A DNA stretch of 64,000 nucleotides from an uncultured Flavobacteriaceae bacterium (lineage in GTDB: Bacteria; Bacteroidota; Bacteroidia; Flavobacteriales; Flavobacteriaceae): positions 1 through 64,000 of the forward strand of contig CANMSH010000003.1 in assembly GCA_947500525.1 (NCBI GenBank), given 5' to 3'. Made by a program: the position numbers and the translations under genes. The notes under the pieces are model-generated. The model was not told where the DNA came from and did no database searches. It saw only the letters and a program-made list of their open reading frames with translations. This document shows positions 1 through 8,008 of the stretch, in pieces; within the stretch, counting starts at the first letter, position 1, and each line of letters starts with the position of its first letter.

Positions 1-77
1 TAAAACACCTAATATTGTATATAAATTAACAGCGTAAATTCAATTTTAACCTGTAGCCATATTTCAGGACAAGACAT

Positions 78-368
78 ATGAAAAAAACTCTCACTATATT
101 CTTATTCCTTGTTATAATGGCTTGCTCCAAAGATCATGAAGCTATAATTATAAAAATAACTGGACAACATGAAATTTTTGTTGAAGGGAAAAAAGTTGAG
201 CTAAAAAAAATGAATACACTGATTTTATCTATAAAAAATGGATTAAAGCTGAGGGAACAAAATAATCCTAAAATTGAATTTGACTTAAGTGATGGTCCAG
301 CACTGGACATCGTTGAGGAAGTTAAAGAGGAATTGGATAAAATTGGAATGCTGGAAAATATACAGTAG
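78..368 (+). CDS. Small ExbD/TolR-like lipoprotein (cassette gene)
   Basis: The 96-residue protein opens with a lipoprotein signal: MKK, a hydrophobic run and a lipobox ending in MAC at Cys16. The rest (about residues 24-94) resembles the periplasmic domain of ExbD/TolR. It has the strand pattern IFVEGKKVEL, a helix, then a VEEVKEELDKIGM helix. The N-terminal membrane anchor of a true ExbD is replaced by the lipid anchor, so it would sit in the periplasm as a lipoprotein and not act as a TonB-system motor subunit. The stop codon (366-368) overlaps the left arm of an attC-like repeat, as expected for an integron cassette gene. The fold assignment is by eye and moderate; the function is unknown. 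Confidence 0.55.
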   Translation: MKKTLTIFLFLVIMACSKDHEAIIIKITGQHEIFVEGKKVELKKMNTLILSIKNGLKLREQNNPKIEFDLSDGPALDIVEEVKEELDKIGMLENIQ

Positions 369-575
369 CCAACAAGGGCTATAGTTCATTGCTTTCACTC
401 CAATTTGCTTAAAAATATTTCTTACATTTAATGAAAATAACTAGGCTAAGAATTTCGAGGTATGGTGGTATTGCTAGCATCCAAAAGTGCCTCAGCAAGT
501 TTGCGGCTAGATGTCGGCACAGCAGACCGCACAAAACCACACAGTCACAACGAAACCATAGCCCAACCGTTGTAC
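367..575 (+). repeat. attC-like site 1 (integron cassette recombination site)
   Basis: Left arm: AGCCAAC (367-373), spacer, GGGCTATAGTTCATTG. Right arm: CAACGAAACCATAGCCC, spacer, GTTGTAC (569-575). The inner boxes pair over about 16 bp with one unpaired A on the right arm, like the extrahelical base of attC sites, and the outer and inner boxes are separated by short unpaired spacers. The outer 7-mers (AGCCAAC / GTTGTAC) do not pair fully with each other, as expected when the right end belongs to the next cassette. The middle of the site (about 393-540) is longer than usual for attC and contains no convincing gene. Confidence 0.6.
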
Positions 576-594
576 ACCATTTTGAAACAAATTT

Positions 595-2258
595 TTGAGT
601 TACAATCCAACCGACATATTTACAGAGGCCGATTTAGTCAATATTAAAAAGTCATCAAGGATTGATGCAGATATTATAATTCGTGGAGAGCTTATAAAAA
701 CTTTAGGTGAAATCGAAAAAATCAATGGTTTTTGGGAATAAGCGATTCCAGTATTGAAAATCTTGGTGATCTAAAGAGAATACGGAAGGACTTTTGGATT
801 AGTTCTTACACGGTTTTATCTAGATTGGTTTCCCTTGATAATCTTGAATATGTCGGCGGAGATGTTAGTCTACGATATTCCATGGTTAAAGATTTAGGGA
901 ATTTAAAAAAAGTTGGAGGAAAATTAAGTTTAAGAGATACGGAAATAAAGGACTTGGGACTTTTGGAATATGTTGGTGGAGATCTATATCTTCCTAAAAA
1001 AGTTCAAAGTCAAATTGACACATCCAAAGTAAATGTCCAAGGTAAAATTCGTTTCTGGAACGACAGTAAAACCAGAAAAAAAATTGTCGCGAAAAGTGAG
1101 TTAGGTCTTACGAACTACTCCGAAAAAATACCTCAATGGAACCATAAATACATTTATTGCTTCAACGAGATTTATGAAGCAACCACGCTACAGATAAAAT
1201 TTTATCAAGCGTATAAAAAGTGTTTCCTAAAAGGAGAATACTTAGATGTAAAAGGCAACAATAACTATACTTTCATATTATTTTACGACCTACTTGAAAA
1301 TCATAGTCAAGATATTAATCTACTCCAAACAAGATTAAAAAATTTAGAAAAATACTACCCAATCACAAGGGGTCACACCAATTCCGCTATCATTCGAAAA
1401 TTTGAAAGTGATAATAATTTTGAATCAGCTTGGAAACTAAAATATCAAGATGAATATATAGGTTTTGAAAGCATCATTGAATTTGAAGAAAAACTAGGCA
1501 GAAGGCTTCTAGACGGAGAGCTTCTTGTTAAACTAGCAGGTTTTAGCCACCTAACTGAATTTGGACAGAACAATATTAAAGAAATCAAGCTGTTTGCAGA
1601 CCTAGAAATTGAAAAATACACTGAGGAAAAAGGCATTGATTTTTTTGGTTTGTTCATAGTAGACAACGGACCCATTAAGACGAAAAAAGAGGGAACAGTA
1701 TTGATTTATGATTCTGAGTACTACGAAAAATTTTTTCTTTCAAATTCCGAATATCTTCATTACAAAGCAATCGATGATCACCAAGTAAAATCTAATTATT
1801 TAAAAAAAATCCCGCATGTAGTTGAAAAAGCTATTTACAATCAATGTAGGTTAATTCTAAAAAATGCAGAAGATAGCTATCGTGAAAAAATCGGGATGCC
1901 GAAAGTTGGAGAAGGCTGGATTAGTGAAACAGAGTTGTTTTATAAAGTTTCAGATTATTTCAAGGACTTAGAAGTTATTCATCACGCTTCACCTAAATGG
2001 CTTGGAAGACAACATTTGGACATTTATATTCCTAAATTCAAAATCGGAATCGAATATCAAGGTGCACAACATTATGAACCAATTGAATTTTTTGGTGGTC
2101 AAGAGGCTCTTGAACGGACAATTGAGAGGGATGAGCGGAAAAAACAACTTTGCAAAAAAAATAATTGTCTTTTAATTTATGTAGAAAAAGGATATGATTT
2201 TATAGACATAGTTTCTAAAATAGAACAGAGGAAAAACGGTGTACAACAACGCCTATAA
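595..2258 (+). pseudogene. Frameshifted repeat protein with C-terminal PD-(D/E)XK-like nuclease domain (cassette gene)
   Basis: The main open frame runs from 732 to 2258. The same protein clearly continues upstream in another frame: from about 595 (TTG) to the stop at 736-738 it reads YNPTDIFTEADL, then GELIKTLGEIEKING. Adding one T to the run of five at 729-733 would join it as INGF-LGISDSSIENLGDL, so the gene has a one-base frameshift. The N-terminal ~100 residues are LRR-like repeats (LEYVGGDLYL, IKDLGLLEYVGG). The last ~110 residues look like a restriction-type nuclease: WLGRQHLDIYIP, then IGIEYQGAQH, a conserved arginine/lysine helix and a final CLLIYV strand. The stop lies inside the following attC-like site. 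This could be a defence-type cassette gene; the exact start is uncertain. Confidence 0.6.
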
Positions 2259-2371
2259 TTCATTGCGGCGGAATTTCCTGCCGGAAATTCTTATCTTGCA
2301 ATGAAGGCTTGGTAACGCGGAATAGTCCGTGCGGACAATTCCGCAACGAAACCATAGCCAAACCGTTGGCT
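2241..2371 (+). repeat. attC-like site 2 (integron cassette recombination site)
   Basis: Left arm: GTACAAC (2241-2247), AAC spacer, GCCTATAATTCATTGC. Right arm: GCAACGAAACCATAGCC, AAACC-type spacer, GTTGGCT (2365-2371). The inner boxes pair with one extra A on the right, exactly as in site 1. The 9-mer GTGTACAAC at 2239-2247 is the perfect reverse complement of GTTGTACAC made by joining G2365 to 570-577. This is the relation expected between the two ends of one excised circular cassette (570-2365). The interior has a second inverted repeat (GCGGAAT/ATTCCGC). No integron integrase gene is in the window. Confidence 0.62.
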
Positions 2372-2406
2372 TTAATTTTACTTCACCCTAAAAAGTCAAC
2401 CTAATA

Positions 2407-2508
2407 GTTTACTTTTATATCTTTTTGTAAACCCAACAGTTTACTTTTTAGTTATTTTGTAAACTTATCTGTTTACTTTTTTATATATTTGTAAACCTAA
2501 TAGTTTAC
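2407..2508 (+). promoter_or_regulatory. Triple-palindrome operator and promoter of the mobile mystery module
   Basis: Three 18-bp palindromes of the form GTAAAC-N6-GTTTAC start at 2427, 2459 and 2491, exactly 32 bp apart. An additional GTTTAC half-site lies at 2407-2412, again 32 bp before its equivalent at 2439. A TAnnTTTG box (TATATTTG, 2484-2491) overlaps the first base of the last palindrome, with a TTG upstream at 2457-2459. This arrangement suggests cooperative binding on one face of the helix and autorepression, most likely by the helix-turn-helix protein encoded just downstream. Confidence 0.6.
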
Positions 2509-2545
2509 ATATATAATAAGTTTTAAACTTAAACCATTTTAAAAA

Positions 2546-3007
2546 GTGAGAAATAAACAACAATTAATGATTGAACAATTGGACCAAAAACTAAAGCCAT
2601 TTCTTAAAACAAAAATGGTTCTGGTCCCAGAAAGAGGGTGGATAAAAACTATTCGTAATACTCTAAATATGACAATGGCCCAACTCGGCACCAAACTGAA
2701 TATAACTCGTCAAGGAGTTAGAAAGATTGAAGAAAGCGAAGCAAATGGGACCATAACACTAAACACCTTAAAGGAAGTTGCCACAGCTATAGAATTAAAA
2801 TTGGTCTATGCACTGGTCCCAAAAGATGGGACCATCGACGATTTAATTCAAATAAAAGCTGAAAAACTGGCCAAAAAAATAGTATTGAGGACTAATCAAA
2901 ATATGAAGTTGGAGGACCAAGGAATTGGAGATGAAAAGATATCTAAAACCATTAAGGAGCTTGCTAGCGAAATAAAACGAGAGATGAGAAAGTCATTATG
3001 GGATTAA
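2546..3007 (+). CDS. Mobile mystery protein A-type HTH regulator
   Basis: The 153-residue protein matches the mobile mystery protein A family in length, opening (NKQQLMIEQLDQKLKPF) and core. An XRE-type helix-turn-helix lies at about residues 44-65 (MTMAQLGTKLNITRQGVRKIEE), followed by the LKEVATAIELKLVYALVP segment typical of the family. The start is GTG at 2546; the ATG at 2567 is possible but would cut conserved residues. The gene overlaps the Fic gene downstream by 10 bp, so the two are translationally coupled like a toxin-antitoxin pair. It probably represses its own promoter through the three palindromes at 2427-2508. Pairing with mystery protein B on mobile DNA is established for the family; its biological role is not. 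Confidence 0.8.
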   Translation: MRNKQQLMIEQLDQKLKPFLKTKMVLVPERGWIKTIRNTLNMTMAQLGTKLNITRQGVRKIEESEANGTITLNTLKEVATAIELKLVYALVPKDGTIDDLIQIKAEKLAKKIVLRTNQNMKLEDQGIGDEKISKTIKELASEIKREMRKSLWD

Positions 3008-3891
3008 AATTCGATTATAAGGATGGCCAAACTCCATTGGATGAAGAAGAAAAAGAAGGCCTAAAAATAAAGTCAATAACAACACAAGGAGAGCTCGATG
3101 AATTTGAACAGTTAAATATTGAAAAAGCTGTAGAATGGACAATTAGAGCTAATTTAAAACTTGAAAAAATATTGACCGAAAAGTTCATTAAAGATTTACA
3201 CAAAAAAATGTACGGTGATGTCTGGAAATGGGCAGGTGAATTTAGAAAAACCGATAAAAACATTGGAATAAGCTGGACACAAGTTGGGATTGAATTAAAG
3301 AATTTACTGGACGACACTAAATTTTGGATTGAAAACAAATCTTTTCAACCTGAAGAAATAGCTATTAGATTCAAACATAGAATAGTATCTATTCATTGTT
3401 TCCCAAATGGAAATGGAAGGCATTCAAGAATGATGGCGGACATAATTATGGAATCAATATTTGGGAAAGAAATATTCTCGTGGCATCAATCAAATATGGT
3501 TAAAGCTAACGAAACCTCTTTAGGAGAATTAAACCAGGGCGAAGGAGTCATGAGTTTGTCACGAGGCTTTTTTAATACAGGTGCAAATAGTGTTTTATCC
3601 ACCTTATGGAATGTAAATGATAAATCAACTTCTGAAATCATCATAGACTTTTACAAATATCTAAAAAATGGTCAAACAAAATCTGACGCACTACGCAAGG
3701 CAAAGTTAAATTATCTCAATTCTCATCAATTAAGTGAATTATCTCCTCATTATTGGGCTTCTCTGGTGTTAATTGGTGATGCTAATAAATTACCGCTCCC
3801 TTCAATCAATCATACTTGGTCTTATATAATCTTACTATTTATTGTTATTACCAGTTTAGTGTTTTTTCTGAAAAAGAACCAAAAAAAATAG
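2998..3891 (+). CDS. Fic protein (mobile mystery protein B) fused to a CHAT-domain C-terminus
   Basis: Residues 1 to about 170 are mobile mystery protein B: a Fic domain with the full catalytic motif HCFPNGNGR at residues 133-141, expected to transfer AMP or a related group to a target protein. At about residue 171 the sequence changes into the C-terminal half of a CHAT caspase-like domain (NETSLGELNQGEGVMSLSRG, STLWNVNDKSTSEI, HYWASLVLIGD). A membrane helix near residues 272-291 and a lysine tail follow. In CHAT proteins the catalytic motif reads ACET or ACNT; here it reads ANET, so the cysteine position is the fusion point and carries Asn. The CHAT N-terminal half is absent. The fusion keeps frame but is probably a deletion or insertion scar, with the last Fic helices lost. 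Confidence 0.75.
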   Translation: MGLKFDYKDGQTPLDEEEKEGLKIKSITTQGELDEFEQLNIEKAVEWTIRANLKLEKILTEKFIKDLHKKMYGDVWKWAGEFRKTDKNIGISWTQVGIELKNLLDDTKFWIENKSFQPEEIAIRFKHRIVSIHCFPNGNGRHSRMMADIIMESIFGKEIFSWHQSNMVKANETSLGELNQGEGVMSLSRGFFNTGANSVLSTLWNVNDKSTSEIIIDFYKYLKNGQTKSDALRKAKLNYLNSHQLSELSPHYWASLVLIGDANKLPLPSINHTWSYIILLFIVITSLVFFLKKNQKK

Positions 3892-3948
3892 ATTTCAATA
3901 GGTAACAAAAGTAATACCTCTCGAACAGTATAGAAATTATACTATTTG

Positions 3949-5103
3949 ATGAAACCGATCTTTCCTAAAGAAATTATTCAAAATACTATTGAAGTACATC
4001 GTTTTAAACATAAAATTTCCAGTAAAATAATCTACGGAATTTTGATGACTTGTATAGTTGGGATATCCTTTTCTTTGCCTTTCGTTTTTTTAGATATATA
4101 CTCTTCATCTGAAGGTATTATCAAAGCAAAAAAAGAAAAAAATCAACTTATATCATTGCATTCTGGGCAGATTGAAAATATTTTCATCAAAGAAAATCAA
4201 ACCATTGAAAAAGGAGATACTCTAGTAATTATTGATAATACAGTTATAAAAAATAAGTTAAACCTACTTGCTAGCCAACAAATTGAAACAATACTATTTG
4301 TTCGTGATCTTAAGTATCTGTCCAACAATGAAAAAATATCGCTAGATTCATTACAAACATTTTCATATCAAAAACAATATCACCAATTCACTCAGAAATT
4401 ACATGAATTACGAACCCGATATATAAAATTTAAAAAAGATTTTAAACGTCAAGAAAAACTATTTAAGAAAAATATTATCGCCAAGGTAGAGTATGAACAT
4501 GATCTTTACAATTTAGATTTAGCACTGAGTGAATTAAATCATTATAAAAAGCAGCAAAGGAACAAATGGCAGTCAAAGTTAACACAAGAGCAAAATAAAT
4601 TAAAGGAACTTAAAAGCACCATATTACAATATAAAGAAGAACTAAACAAATATATCATTAGAGCTCCAATAAATGGTACAATTCAAAATTTGATTGGCAT
4701 CGAAATTGGAAGTTTTATCACAATAGGACATTTATTAGCTGAAATATCTCCTAATACAGAATTAATTGCTGAATGTTACGTGAAACCAAGTGACATTGGC
4801 TTATTAAAACCAGAAGCAAATGTAAAATTACAAATTGATGCTTTCAATTACAATCAGTGGGGCTCGGCTACTGGCAAAGTCATTTCAATAAGCAATGATA
4901 TTTCATTTATAAATAATACTCCAATGTTTAAAGTTATCTGTTCTCTGGAGCAAAAACAACTTCAACTTAAAAACGGTTTTCGAGGAAAACTTAAGAAAGG
5001 AATGACCTTTAATGCTCGTTTTTATATTACAAATCGTTCTGTTTTTGATCTCTTATATGACAAAATTGATGATTGGTTTAATCCTGGTGGAATGAATAAC
5101 TAA
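3949..5103 (+). CDS. HlyD-family membrane fusion protein of a peptide exporter
   Basis: This 384-residue periplasmic adaptor links an inner-membrane ABC exporter to an outer-membrane channel. A single N-terminal membrane helix (about residues 28-50) is followed by a biotinyl-lipoyl-like half (SLHSGQIENIFIKENQTIEKGDTLV). A long Lys/Glu/Gln-rich coiled-coil hairpin spans about residues 110-235, and the second lipoyl half (IRAPINGTIQNL) and a beta-barrel region follow. The ATG at 3949 is taken as start; a TTG lies directly before it. The next gene begins 4 bp after the stop, so the adaptor and the C39 ABC exporter form one operon. No TolC-like gene is present, so the outer-membrane partner would have to be supplied from elsewhere. 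Confidence 0.88.
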   Translation: MKPIFPKEIIQNTIEVHRFKHKISSKIIYGILMTCIVGISFSLPFVFLDIYSSSEGIIKAKKEKNQLISLHSGQIENIFIKENQTIEKGDTLVIIDNTVIKNKLNLLASQQIETILFVRDLKYLSNNEKISLDSLQTFSYQKQYHQFTQKLHELRTRYIKFKKDFKRQEKLFKKNIIAKVEYEHDLYNLDLALSELNHYKKQQRNKWQSKLTQEQNKLKELKSTILQYKEELNKYIIRAPINGTIQNLIGIEIGSFITIGHLLAEISPNTELIAECYVKPSDIGLLKPEANVKLQIDAFNYNQWGSATGKVISISNDISFINNTPMFKVICSLEQKQLQLKNGFRGKLKKGMTFNARFYITNRSVFDLLYDKIDDWFNPGGMNN

Positions 5104-5107
5104 AAGT

Positions 5108-7318
5108 ATGCCTAAAATAACAATAAAACAACATGATATTACTGATTGTGGAGCCACCAGTTTGGCATCTATAGCTGCTCACTATAAATTGGAAATACCA
5201 ATTGCACGTATCCGACAATATGCTGGTACCGATAAGAAAGGAACAAACGTTTTGGGTTTGATCGAAGCTGCTCAAAAGCTTGGTTTTGAGGCTAAAGGCG
5301 TACGTGGAGATTTTGATAGCCTATATAAAATACCAAAACCTGCCATTGCACATGTCATAGTTAATAAACGTTTACAGCATTTTGTAGTCATTTATGGAAT
5401 AAATTCAAAGTATGTAAAAATCATGGATCCAGGCACTGGGAAAATCGAGAAGAAAACGCATGATGAATTCAAAGAAGAATGGACAGGAGTGTTAGTCTTA
5501 CTATTGCCCAATGAAAGCTTTACAGAGGTAGACGAAAAAATTTCGATCCTAAAACGATTTTGGTTCTTACTGAGACCTCATAAATTCGTTTTGATTCAGG
5601 CATTGTTTGGTGCAATTATTTATACATTATTGGGTTTATCCACTTCCATTTATATTCAAAAAATTACAGATCATGTATTGGTAAGCGGTAATACGAAGTT
5701 ATTGAATCTATTAAGTATCATAATGCTTGTATTACTTATAATTCAGGTGTTTATTGGAGTTTTTAAGGATATATTTATCATAAAAACAGGTCAACAAATA
5801 GATGCTCGACTTATTTTAGGCTATTACAAGCATCTTCTAAAATTACCTCAACAATTCTTCGATACCATGCGCGTAGGTGAAATTATTTCCCGTATTAACG
5901 ATGCAGTGAAAATACGAATCTTTATCAATAGTACTTCATTATCGCTTACTATGAATGTTTTTATAGTAATTTTCTCATTCGCTTTGATGTTTAGTTATTA
6001 CTGGAAACTTGCCATGATAATGCTCAGTATTATTCCTGTATATCTAATTATTTACTGTGTAACTAATAAGCTAAACAAAAAAACAGAACGCTATGTAATG
6101 GAGCGTTCGGCTGATTTAGAAAGTCAATTAGTAGAGTCTCTAAATTCAGTAAATACAATAAAAAGTTTCGGTTTGGAAGATTTTGCCAATATAAAAACCG
6201 AAACTCGTTTTATAAATTTATTACATATCGGTTATACTTCTGCCTTAAATAGTATTTTTAGCGGAACCTCATCACAATCAATATCCAGGTTATTTACAAT
6301 CATACTTTTATGGAGTGGTACCTATTTTGTAATTGATAAAGAAATCACTCCCGGTGAATTGCTTTCATTTTATGCAATTATTGGGTATTTCATTGGACCA
6401 ATATCAAGTTTAATCACGACAAATAAGACAATACAAAACGCCCTAATTGCTGCGGATAGATTGTTCGAAATAATGGATTTAGATCGAGAAGAAACCGAGA
6501 ATAAATTTGAAATGACATCAGATAAAATTGGACATATCGTTTTTAAAAACGTACAATTTCGCTATGGCACGCGGGTTGAAGTTTTTAAAGACTTCAATCT
6601 TACCTTAAAAAAAGGGGAAATCTCGGCAATTGTTGGTGAAAGTGGATCAGGTAAGTCTACATTAATATCTCTGTTACAAAATATGTATCCGTTACAAAAT
6701 GGTATGATTAGTATTGGTGACTTTGATTTAAAGTATATTGAGAATAATAGTCTTCGACAATTGATAAGTGTTGTACCTCAAAAAATTGATTTATTCGCCG
6801 GTAATGTAATTGATAATATCGCTGTTGGAGATTTTCAACCCAAGATGGAACGTATCTTAAAAATTTGTAAGATTATCGGTATTCTAAAGTTTATCGAAAC
6901 TTTACCCAACGGATTCAACACTTACTTAGGTGAAAATGGTGCCATCTTATCTGGTGGCCAAAAACAACGTATTGCCATTGCTCGCGCCTTATACAAACAA
7001 CCAGAAATATTAGTTCTAGATGAAGCCACATCATCACTCGATAGTACTTCAGAGAATTTTATACAAAATACTATACAAAATCTACGCAATCAACAAAAAA
7101 CCGTTATCGTAATCGCCCATCGTTTAAGTACCATTAGAAATGCCGATTCTATTGTGGTTTTAGAAAAAGGTAAGGTTATAGAAAGAGGTTCGCATAATGA
7201 CCTCATTGAAAAGCAAAACCATTATTACAATTTATGGTTTCAGCAAATGCCAACTTTGAATACTAATAGTTTAAATGGTACTCCGATTATAACTGCAGAA
7301 ATAAAACAATCAATGTAA
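5108..7318 (+). CDS. Peptidase-containing ABC transporter (C39 domain), bacteriocin processing and export
   Basis: This 736-residue transporter cleaves double-glycine leaders and exports the mature peptide. The N-terminal C39 peptidase (1-~145) keeps all key residues: Gln8, catalytic Cys14 in DCGATS, His91 in LQHFVV and Asp107 in MDPG. Membrane helices fill about residues 155-440. The nucleotide-binding domain has Walker A GESGSGKST, signature LSGGQKQR, Walker B ILVLDEATSSLD and H-loop IAHRLS. All catalytic parts are intact, so it should be active. Its substrates are very likely the two GG-leader peptides encoded 480 bp downstream. Together with the adjoining HlyD gene it makes a type I secretion-like bacteriocin exporter. 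Confidence 0.93.
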   Translation: MPKITIKQHDITDCGATSLASIAAHYKLEIPIARIRQYAGTDKKGTNVLGLIEAAQKLGFEAKGVRGDFDSLYKIPKPAIAHVIVNKRLQHFVVIYGINSKYVKIMDPGTGKIEKKTHDEFKEEWTGVLVLLLPNESFTEVDEKISILKRFWFLLRPHKFVLIQALFGAIIYTLLGLSTSIYIQKITDHVLVSGNTKLLNLLSIIMLVLLIIQVFIGVFKDIFIIKTGQQIDARLILGYYKHLLKLPQQFFDTMRVGEIISRINDAVKIRIFINSTSLSLTMNVFIVIFSFALMFSYYWKLAMIMLSIIPVYLIIYCVTNKLNKKTERYVMERSADLESQLVESLNSVNTIKSFGLEDFANIKTETRFINLLHIGYTSALNSIFSGTSSQSISRLFTIILLWSGTYFVIDKEITPGELLSFYAIIGYFIGPISSLITTNKTIQNALIAADRLFEIMDLDREETENKFEMTSDKIGHIVFKNVQFRYGTRVEVFKDFNLTLKKGEISAIVGESGSGKSTLISLLQNMYPLQNGMISIGDFDLKYIENNSLRQLISVVPQKIDLFAGNVIDNIAVGDFQPKMERILKICKIIGILKFIETLPNGFNTYLGENGAILSGGQKQRIAIARALYKQPEILVLDEATSSLDSTSENFIQNTIQNLRNQQKTVIVIAHRLSTIRNADSIVVLEKGKVIERGSHNDLIEKQNHYYNLWFQQMPTLNTNSLNGTPIITAEIKQSM

Positions 7319-7330
7319 AATCTTATAGAT

Positions 7331-7666
7331 ATGAAAACTTTAAAACAACTTGAAAGACTTCGCAACGCACATAAGCTCATCAAACAAGGTAGTACTGGAT
7401 CTCCATCTGAATTTTCAGATAGACTACACATTAGCGAAAGAGAATTGTATCGCGTTTTAGATTACTTAAAGGAAATGGATGCAGAAATTATATTCTCACG
7501 TACTTCAAATACCTATTATTATTCTGGAGATTTTGATCTTTTGATCAATGTTTCTGTAAAAGCTTTGGTAAACCAAGAATTAATAACAATTTACGCCGGT
7601 AGAAAAATAAAGAATGAATATCTATACATTAAAAACAACGGAACTGACACGCCATGGCATAACTAA
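7331..7666 (+). CDS. Small winged-helix regulator of the bacteriocin locus
   Basis: The 111-residue protein starts 12 bp after the exporter stop. Residues ~20-65 form a DeoR/HTH_11-like winged helix: SPSEFSDRLHISERELYRVLDYLKEM, then the wing IIFSRTSNTYYYS. The remaining ~40 residues have no recognised sensor domain. Small HTH proteins of this sort are often found beside GG-leader peptide genes in Bacteroidota, and the position between exporter and precursor genes suggests control of peptide production. Its target and signal are not visible. A 5-bp inverted repeat, GATTA-N4-TAATC, lies between this gene and the peptides (about 7710-7723) and could be a binding site, but this is only a guess. 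Confidence 0.6.
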   Translation: MKTLKQLERLRNAHKLIKQGSTGSPSEFSDRLHISERELYRVLDYLKEMDAEIIFSRTSNTYYYSGDFDLLINVSVKALVNQELITIYAGRKIKNEYLYIKNNGTDTPWHN

Positions 7667-7794
7667 AATTTATCTTAGCAATATCAAAATAGAAATACTA
7701 GACGTAGTATGATTAAACGTAATCACTATTTTGAAAAAGTTGTTAAGGTAAAATAACAACAAAAATTGAAATATTAATTTAAAAGTATAACTTT

Positions 7795-7998
7795 ATGAGA
7801 AATTTAAAAAAATTTGAGGTTTTCGAATTAAACAATCGCGAAATTTCGGAAGTTAATGGTGGTGGCCTATCTTCTGGAATGAATTCACTTTTCCGATCCT
7901 CACTTTGGTTAGGATCTAAAGCTCTAGATGTTGGTTTAAGCACTTTAGGGTTCTTAGCAGGTCTAGGAGATGGTATTAGAAATGGAATGAACAATTAA
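7795..7998 (+). CDS. Double-glycine-leader peptide 1 (class II bacteriocin-like)
   Basis: The 67-residue precursor has a 23-residue leader ending in Gly22-Gly23 that fits the C39 consensus at every position: Leu at -12, Glu at -8, Ile at -7, Val at -4, Gly-Gly at -2/-1. The predicted mature peptide (44 residues) has no cysteine. It starts GLSSGMNS and contains a hydrophobic helix with several glycine pairs (GFLAG, GLGDG, GIRNG), i.e. GxxxG-type helix packing motifs found in two-peptide bacteriocins and in membrane-active peptides. The peptide 2 gene follows after 10 bp. Processing and export would be by the C39 ABC transporter upstream. Antibacterial activity is inferred, not shown. Confidence 0.78.
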   Translation: MRNLKKFEVFELNNREISEVNGGGLSSGMNSLFRSSLWLGSKALDVGLSTLGFLAGLGDGIRNGMNN

Positions 7999-8008
7999 AA
8001 TATATATT

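Noticed and set aside
462..647. 61-codon frame upstream of the nuclease gene
   Set aside because: It covers the right half of attC-like site 1 and has cassette-site composition. Only its last 22 codons (from 582) could matter as an alternative start of the frameshifted gene.
2407..2508. GTTTAC/GTAAAC repeats as a CRISPR array
   Set aside because: The repeat unit is a short palindrome of 18 bp, the spacers are only 14 bp, AT-rich and similar to each other, and no cas genes are present. An operator array fits better.
3901..3948. Promoter of the bacteriocin operon directly before the HlyD gene
   Set aside because: The AT-rich stretch has no TAnnTTTG box at a proper distance from a TTG, so no promoter is claimed.
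5078..5275. Antisense frame across the start of the C39 exporter
   Set aside because: It is fully inside coding sequence with high-quality catalytic motifs; the antisense product has no family features.
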